64,000 nt of DNA, taken from assembly GCA_016297005.1 (NCBI GenBank), contig JAEDHK010000001.1, positions 62,001 through 126,000 on the forward strand. Reading direction: 5' to 3'. The translations under genes and the position numbers were made by a program. The notes beneath the pieces were generated by a model that saw only the letters and a program-made list of their open reading frames with translations, did not search any database and was not told the DNA's origin. The DNA is from Clostridia bacterium (GTDB lineage Bacteria > Bacillota > Clostridia > Christensenellales > DTU072). Shown here piece after piece: positions 59,391-64,000 of the stretch (position 1 is its first letter; every line of letters starts with the position of its first letter).

Positions 59391-60332
59391 ATGCCTTGGT
59401 GGGGTGTTCTGCTTATCGTCGTCGGGTCTTTGTTGTGCGCGTACGTTTTGTTCGGTTTTATTCTTACCTGGATTTTTTTGCGTGGCAAAATGCGCACGGA
59501 AGAAGAATCCCGCCGGAGAGAAATGGAGTCGAATATTCCCGAGGAGATTTTTTCTTATCCGCATGAAGAAAAATACCTGACCAACAAACGCGGTCTCAGA
59601 ATGTTCGCTCGTATTTATTATGCCAAGGAGCCCACCGATAAATGGGTGCTCCTTTTGCATGGGTTCAGCAGCAACGGGATCGCCATTATGAAATACGGAA
59701 AAATGTTCAACGAGATGGGCTATAACGCGATTTCGCCGGACTTTTGTCATTGCGGACGTTCGGAAGGAAAGTACGTCAGTTTCGGTTGGCACGAAACGTC
59801 CGACGCAATGGAGTGGCTCGACTATATCAAAAAAGAGTACGAACCCGCTCGTATCGGCGTTTTCGGCGTGTCCATGGGCGCGGCAACAGCCGTGCACCTT
59901 ACCGCGCGCAGACGGGACGTGGATTTTCTTATCTCCTATTGTTCTTACGCTTCTTATAAGCGCATTGTCGTATCGAAAGGAAAGGACATGACGCATTTTC
60001 CCTTTTTCGGGATTTTTTGGCCTGTTATCAGCGCAACTACATATTTAATTGCCGGCGGCGCGAAAGCAAAAACTCTGGACGTGAGCGGAGACCTGAACAA
60101 GGTTTCCTGCCCCACCTTACTGTTACATTCAAAAAAAGACGACTTTACCGATTTTCATAATACCGTGGATATGTATGAAGCCAATAAAGAGAACGGAAAC
60201 TTGCGCCTGCATCTGTTTGAGGAAGGCGTACATGCCCGGGCGTATGCGACCAATCCCGCGGAATACACTCGGGTGGTAAAAGAATTTATCGACGACGTTG
60301 AAAAAAAATTTGCTGATGAATCAATAGCATAA
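59391..60332 (+). CDS. Membrane-anchored alpha/beta hydrolase
   Basis: A 313-residue serine hydrolase anchored by one N-terminal helix (residues 4-30). The catalytic triad is apparent: nucleophile Ser in GVFGVSMGAATA (near 161), Asp in SKKDDFTD near 254, and His in EGVHARAYA near 287; the oxyanion segment is LLLHGFSSNG. Relatives act as esterases or peptidases of unknown substrate. The start at ATG 59391 has GGGGG upstream; a frame reaching 59274 would cross the promoter. Ten bases separate it from the GPH symporter gene, so a joint role in handling an acylated or glycosidic nutrient is possible (inference). Confidence 0.82.
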   Translation: MPWWGVLLIVVGSLLCAYVLFGFILTWIFLRGKMRTEEESRRREMESNIPEEIFSYPHEEKYLTNKRGLRMFARIYYAKEPTDKWVLLLHGFSSNGIAIMKYGKMFNEMGYNAISPDFCHCGRSEGKYVSFGWHETSDAMEWLDYIKKEYEPARIGVFGVSMGAATAVHLTARRRDVDFLISYCSYASYKRIVVSKGKDMTHFPFFGIFWPVISATTYLIAGGAKAKTLDVSGDLNKVSCPTLLLHSKKDDFTDFHNTVDMYEANKENGNLRLHLFEEGVHARAYATNPAEYTRVVKEFIDDVEKKFADESIA

Positions 60333-60342
60333 GGAGAATAAA

Positions 60343-62160
60343 ATGAAAGCCAAGAAAGAAAAAGATCTTTCCTACAAATCGAGCCCGGATTACGTTCCGC
60401 TGAAAGAAAAGCTCGCCTATGGTTGCGGCGCGCTGATGGACGGCGGCGGCGTCGCTCTGATGGCCTGCGTCATGCTTAAATACATGACCGACACTCTTGG
60501 GATCGTGGCGGCCAGTGCTTCGACCATTATGATGGTCTCTAAAATCTGGGACGCCGTAACCGACCCGCTCATGGGTAGTATTACCGATAACACCCGTACC
60601 AGATGGGGCCGTCGCAGACCCTATATGGTATTCGGCGGTGTGCTTCTTATCATTGCGCTCGCCCTTTTGTTTGCGCCGATCAAGGACTGGTGGGGGATCA
60701 CTTCGCAAGCGGGCATGATCGCGTACGTGCTTGTTTTTTATATTGTATGGAATACCTGTTCGACAATAACGCAAGTGCCGTATACGTCGATGGCAAGCGA
60801 TATTTCTCCTTCCTTTCAAGAGCGTAACAACGCCAACACAATTAAACTGGTTTTTTCTGCCGCTGCGTCCGGACTTGCTTACGTTCTTCCGCTCCTGATC
60901 CTCGGGGCGAGAGAAAAAGGCTCTATCAGCGGCACGACTTTCTGGATCGTCATGGTCGCAGTTTTCGGTACCATGTTCGGCGGCGGCTTGATTATTACCG
61001 GTCTTTTTACCAAAGAGCGCGTCAAACCGGAAAAGGTTGAAAAGAAAAAATTCAATCTCAAAGAATTCCTGAAAGGTTATATCCAGCCGTACAAGAATAA
61101 GTCTTATGCCTGGCACATCGGCATGTACGTCTCCGCATTCGCCTGTATGGATATGCTTTCGGCGCTCGCCGCATATTATGCGAGCCACGTCTGGCGTGGC
61201 GTCAAGATGACCTTGCCCATCGTGGGAGAAATGACTTTCTCGTCCATGTTCATCATTGCCCCGATTATGGTGGCGGCCGTACTTGCGTTCCCGCTCGTTC
61301 GCGTAATGATGGACAAAAAAGGCAAAGCGTTCGCTTTTCGAATGGGACTTCCGTTCTACATACTCGGCGGTATCCTGATCGCCGTTCTCAACCCGCAGAT
61401 GGGATGCCCCGCATGGGTCATTCCGATCGTTGCGTTTTTGATGGGCTTCGGCTTCGGCGGAGCGCAGATGATCCCGTGGATGAACTTCCCCGATACGCTT
61501 GACGTTGCCGAACTCGCTCTCGGAGAAAGACCGACCGGAAATTACAGCGGCATGATGACGTTGGTCAGAAAGATCGGCGGCGCTTTGGGCGTAGGCGTTA
61601 TCGGTTGGGTTCTGACCGGCGTAGGCTACGAGGGTTATAACGCGGCGACATCCGCTGCGGACGCCTTGGCACAGGAAGACCCCAACTCTGCGTTTGCTCT
61701 CGAATATGCCAAAACGGACAGTACGAAGATCGCGGAATTTTTGAAAAATAACGAAAGCGTCGTCAGCGCAAAACTCGACGAAATGGCGGCGAACGGCAAG
61801 ATCAGCTTCGACACGAGCGGTTTCAGCGTCGCTTCCGTCGCCGATAACGTCAATAAGGTGCTCCTTACCATTCGCCTGTTAATGGGTATCGCCATTGCGG
61901 TTCTGATCGCTTTCGCTCTGTTCTCTTCTTTCCAATTCCACTTGAACAACAAAATTCTCACTCGCATGCGCTACTTCTCCGAGAAGATCAAAAACGGCGA
62001 ATACGACGAACTGACCGACGAAGAAAAACAAGAGCGTATCGACTTGATCAAAAAGCATTACGGCAAGTACCGCAAAGAGGAAGATGAAGCTCGTATTGCC
62101 GAAATCACAGCCGCGGCAAAAGCCGAAGCGGAAAAGAAGCCGGTCGAAGAGGAAGAGTAA
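60343..62160 (+). CDS. GPH family sugar:cation symporter (MFS)
   Basis: A 605-residue, twelve-helix carrier of the glycoside-pentoside-hexuronide:cation family. The hallmark loop between helices 2 and 3 is DAVTDPLMGSITDNTRTRWG then RRRPY, and GFGFGGAQMIPWMNFPDT lies in the second half. An insert of about 100 residues before the last helix and an acidic, Lys/Glu-rich tail (about 560-605) make it longer than typical members (about 450). Substrate unknown; the mannosidases elsewhere in the window suggest a glycoside. AAGGAGA precedes the ATG. Confidence 0.88.
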   Translation: MKAKKEKDLSYKSSPDYVPLKEKLAYGCGALMDGGGVALMACVMLKYMTDTLGIVAASASTIMMVSKIWDAVTDPLMGSITDNTRTRWGRRRPYMVFGGVLLIIALALLFAPIKDWWGITSQAGMIAYVLVFYIVWNTCSTITQVPYTSMASDISPSFQERNNANTIKLVFSAAASGLAYVLPLLILGAREKGSISGTTFWIVMVAVFGTMFGGGLIITGLFTKERVKPEKVEKKKFNLKEFLKGYIQPYKNKSYAWHIGMYVSAFACMDMLSALAAYYASHVWRGVKMTLPIVGEMTFSSMFIIAPIMVAAVLAFPLVRVMMDKKGKAFAFRMGLPFYILGGILIAVLNPQMGCPAWVIPIVAFLMGFGFGGAQMIPWMNFPDTLDVAELALGERPTGNYSGMMTLVRKIGGALGVGVIGWVLTGVGYEGYNAATSAADALAQEDPNSAFALEYAKTDSTKIAEFLKNNESVVSAKLDEMAANGKISFDTSGFSVASVADNVNKVLLTIRLLMGIAIAVLIAFALFSSFQFHLNNKILTRMRYFSEKIKNGEYDELTDEEKQERIDLIKKHYGKYRKEEDEARIAEITAAAKAEAEKKPVEEEE

Positions 62161-62252
62161 ACGGCTCGGAAAAATCGCTCCTGAAAGAGCATGAATTGAA
62201 CTTCGGTCATGCGGTATGAACATAGCCCGTATGGCGGATAAAATGTAAGAAT

Positions 62253-62285
62253 CGAGACAGTCTTGGGACTGTCTCGAAAATTTTT
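62253..62285 (+). terminator. Terminator of the hydrolase-symporter operon
   Basis: CGAGACAGTC/GACTGTCTCG, a 10-bp stem with a TTGG tetraloop, is followed by AAAATTTTT. Confidence 0.8.
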
Positions 62286-62466
62286 ATCGCTTTTTCGGAA
62301 CGCGGGTCATTTAGGTAAGTTTCAAAGAGCGTTGAAAGGACGCCGTGAAACGAATTATCGGATAGAAATTTTTTTTCGAATCGCACGTAATAACGAGTAT
62401 CAAGAAACCTCCGTTTGCAGCAAAAAAACGAAAATTTTTTATTATTTCTATATCGTCGTAAAAGAT
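62286..62466. other. Non-coding gap before the MATE gene
   Basis: This is part of a 351-base interval between the symporter and exporter genes. Open frames cross it on both strands, but none has a ribosome site or recognisable sequence. It contains A/T-rich tracts only. Confidence 0.5.
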
Positions 62467-62495
62467 TTGAGATTATTTCTTCGATGTGATAGAAT
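62467..62495 (+). promoter_or_regulatory. Promoter of the MATE exporter gene (leaderless type)
   Basis: TTGAGA at 62467-62472 and TAGAAT at 62490-62495 with a 17-base spacer. Transcription would start at about 62502, next to a GTG at 62503 and ten bases before ATG 62512. Confidence 0.6.
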
Positions 62496-62511
62496 ATTCT
62501 CCGTGACAAGA

Positions 62512-63888
62512 ATGAAGAAATACATCGGCGATAAAAAATTTTATAAGACCGTTTTTGCGGTCGCTTTGCCCATCATGTTGCAGAACGGTATTACACAGTT
62601 CGTCAACCTGCTCGATAACATCATGGTCGGTCAGGTCGGCACCGAACAGATGTCGGGCGTAGCTATCGTCAATCAGCTTTTATTCGTCTTTAATTTATGC
62701 GTTTTCGGAGCGGTTTCCGGCGCCGGTATCTTCACTGCGCAATATTATGGCAAAGGGAATGAAGAGGGCGTGCGACAGACGTTTCGTTTTAAGTTTCTGT
62801 TTTGTATCTTCTTTGCCTTATTCGGCGTGGCCGTACTCGGACTTTTCAACGAACAGTTGATCGGTTTATATCTGAACGAGGGCAGCGCGGAGGGGGACCT
62901 TGCGCTGACGTTGTCGTACGGAAAAGACTATTTATGGATCATGTTGATCGGACTTCTTCCGTTTGCAGTTGCCCAGACGTACGGCAGTACCCTGCGAGAA
63001 ACGGAAAAGACGGTTCTTCCTATGACGGCCGGGTTTATTGCCGTCGGTTTAAATTGTATAGGCAATTACATTTTAATCTTCGGGAATTTCGGCGCGCCTG
63101 CGCTCGGTGTTCGGGGCGCGGCGATCTCCACCGTCGCATCCCGCTTTCTCGAAGTGGGAATACTGGTCGTTACCGTATGGGCCAAACGGCAGAGGTACCC
63201 CTTTATCGTAAAGGCGTATCGCCATCTTTTCCGGATCGAAAAAAAACTGGTCTCCGATATTTTCAGGAAGGGCATGATTCTGCTTGTCAACGAGGCTTTT
63301 TGGGCGGGCGGCATCAGCGCTCTGGCGCAATGTTATTCTCAGCGCGGTCTGGCCGTTGTCGCCGGATACAATATCAGCAGTACGGTTACCAACGTTTTCA
63401 ATATCAGCTATATGGCGCTCGGGACGTCTATCGGCATTATCGTAGGAAAGTATCTTGGCGCGAGAGATTTTGAAAGAGCGGTGGATGAGGACAGAAAACT
63501 GATCGCATTCAGCGTGCTGGTCGGCGTGCTTATGGGCGCCGTTATGGCGGCTTTTTCCTCTTTCTTCCCCAATATATATAATACCACGGAAGAAGCCAAA
63601 GAAATTGCTCGACAGTTTATGCTCGTTACCGCCTGTATGATGCCCATATACAGCTTTCAGAACGCCTGTTACTTTACCCTTCGTTCGGGAGGAAAGACGT
63701 TCATAACTTTTCTTTACGACAGCGCGTTTATTTGGACGTTCGGGTTCCCCGTTGTTTTGCTTCTTGTCAGACTGACTACGCTTCCTATTCTCCACATATA
63801 TCTCGTCGTTTGCGCAATGGACGTAATAAAATCCGTTTTCGGATACGTTTTGCTCAAGAAAAGAATCTGGCTGAACCAGTTGATTTAA
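62512..63888 (+). CDS. MATE family efflux transporter
   Basis: Twelve-helix multidrug/metabolite exporter of 458 residues, driven by H+ or Na+. Family features are the start FAVALPIMLQNGITQFVNLL then DNIMVGQVG (N-lobe helix 1-2), AVSGAGIFTAQYYGKGN, and the mirrored C-lobe with EAFWAGGISALAQCYSQRG and MALGTSIGIIVGKYLGARD. Substrate unknown. The start could be ATG 62512, used here, or an in-frame GTG 62503 that coincides with the predicted transcription start; neither has a ribosome site. A longer frame back to 62263 overlaps the previous terminator and is not real. Confidence 0.85.
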   Translation: MKKYIGDKKFYKTVFAVALPIMLQNGITQFVNLLDNIMVGQVGTEQMSGVAIVNQLLFVFNLCVFGAVSGAGIFTAQYYGKGNEEGVRQTFRFKFLFCIFFALFGVAVLGLFNEQLIGLYLNEGSAEGDLALTLSYGKDYLWIMLIGLLPFAVAQTYGSTLRETEKTVLPMTAGFIAVGLNCIGNYILIFGNFGAPALGVRGAAISTVASRFLEVGILVVTVWAKRQRYPFIVKAYRHLFRIEKKLVSDIFRKGMILLVNEAFWAGGISALAQCYSQRGLAVVAGYNISSTVTNVFNISYMALGTSIGIIVGKYLGARDFERAVDEDRKLIAFSVLVGVLMGAVMAAFSSFFPNIYNTTEEAKEIARQFMLVTACMMPIYSFQNACYFTLRSGGKTFITFLYDSAFIWTFGFPVVLLLVRLTTLPILHIYLVVCAMDVIKSVFGYVLLKKRIWLNQLI

Positions 63889-63892
63889 GAAA

Positions 63893-63917
63893 AAGCCCCT
63901 TAGGGCTTGTTTTTATT
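63893..63917 (+). terminator. Terminator of the MATE gene
   Basis: AAGCCC/GGGCTT, a 6-bp stem with a 4-base loop, is followed by GTTTTTATT. Confidence 0.7.
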
Positions 63918-63934
63918 ACGGAATATGATAAAAT
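63907..63934 (+). promoter_or_regulatory. Promoter candidate for the gene at the right edge
   Basis: TTGTTT at 63907-63912 and TAAAAT at 63929-63934 with a 16-base spacer; the -35 overlaps the preceding terminator's T run. Confidence 0.45.
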
Positions 63935-63952
63935 GAAATCGTGAGGTGTGCC

Positions 63953-64000
63953 ATGAAGAAAAAAAGTATCGTTATTGTTGCGGCTGTCCTGATGACGGTC
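63953..64000 (+). CDS. 5' end of a probable exported protein gene
   Basis: Sixteen codons are present: MKKKSIVIVAAVLMTV, a basic-hydrophobic start typical of a signal peptide. GAGGTG lies at good distance before the ATG, and a promoter-like pair precedes it. The rest is outside the window, so the function cannot be judged. Confidence 0.65.
   Translation, partial: MKKKSIVIVAAVLMTV

Noticed and set aside
62207..62509. A 100-codon minus-strand frame in the gap before the MATE gene
   Set aside because: It contains the terminator hairpin and has no ribosome site or family similarity that I can see.
62263..62511. An 83-residue N-terminal extension of the MATE protein
   Set aside because: It begins inside the preceding terminator hairpin and precedes the promoter; MATE proteins begin near residue 84 of that frame.

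Overview
This 64 kb window is a gene-dense bacterial chromosome segment with no phage, insertion sequence, CRISPR array or rRNA operon that I can see. It looks like an anaerobic, probably gut-associated member of the Bacillota (Clostridia). The reasons are strong AGGAGG-type ribosome sites, TTGACA-17-TATAAT promoters, an rplU-prp-rpmA cluster with an N-terminally extended L27, a three-subunit electron-bifurcating-type [FeFe] hydrogenase beside a second [FeFe] hydrogenase, an F-type ATP synthase, an ECF vitamin transporter component, lipoproteins and very large repeat-containing surface proteins. Genus and family cannot be fixed from the sequence alone.

Layout: (1) 1-5.4 kb: end of an unknown gene, then a tightly overlapping set of GH92 alpha-mannosidase, TPR protein, U32 peptidase-family protein and a degenerate GT-B glycosyltransferase-like protein. 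(2) 5.4-13.2 kb: complete ATP synthase operon behind a consensus promoter, followed by a triplicated-repeat membrane protein and an alkaline-phosphatase-superfamily enzyme. The delta subunit is not a separate gene: its C-terminal half is fused to the N-terminus of alpha. (3) 13.2-19.1 kb: GH38 alpha-mannosidase; glutamate:Na+ symporter-type carrier plus acyltransferase. (4) 19.1-25.2 kb: hydCBA, then a group-B-like [FeFe] hydrogenase. (5) 25.4-28 kb: tRNA-Leu(CAA) and a leftward sugar isomerase/oxidoreductase pair with a palindromic operator candidate. (6) 28.2-42.5 kb: a single 4,753-residue surface protein gene. (7) 42.5-52.9 kb: housekeeping genes (aspS, recX, trkAH, rplU-prp-rpmA, a NYN nuclease), then a MocR-type regulator lacking the PLP lysine, divergent from an ECF S component. 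(8) 53-64 kb: peptidase lipoprotein, pseudouridine synthase, 1,228-residue lipoprotein, alpha/beta hydrolase, GPH sugar symporter, MATE exporter, and the start of a secreted protein.

How it fits together: two mannosidases, a GPH symporter and a sugar isomerase/dehydrogenase pair point to growth on host or plant glycans. The hydrogenases dispose of fermentative electrons as H2, and the ATP synthase and ion transporters manage the membrane potential.

Most notable: the delta-CTD/alpha ATP synthase fusion; the lysine-less, C-terminally truncated MocR regulator next to a probable B6-type ECF component; several promoters whose predicted transcription start falls on the start codon (leaderless-type genes); and the giant N-terminally anchored surface protein.
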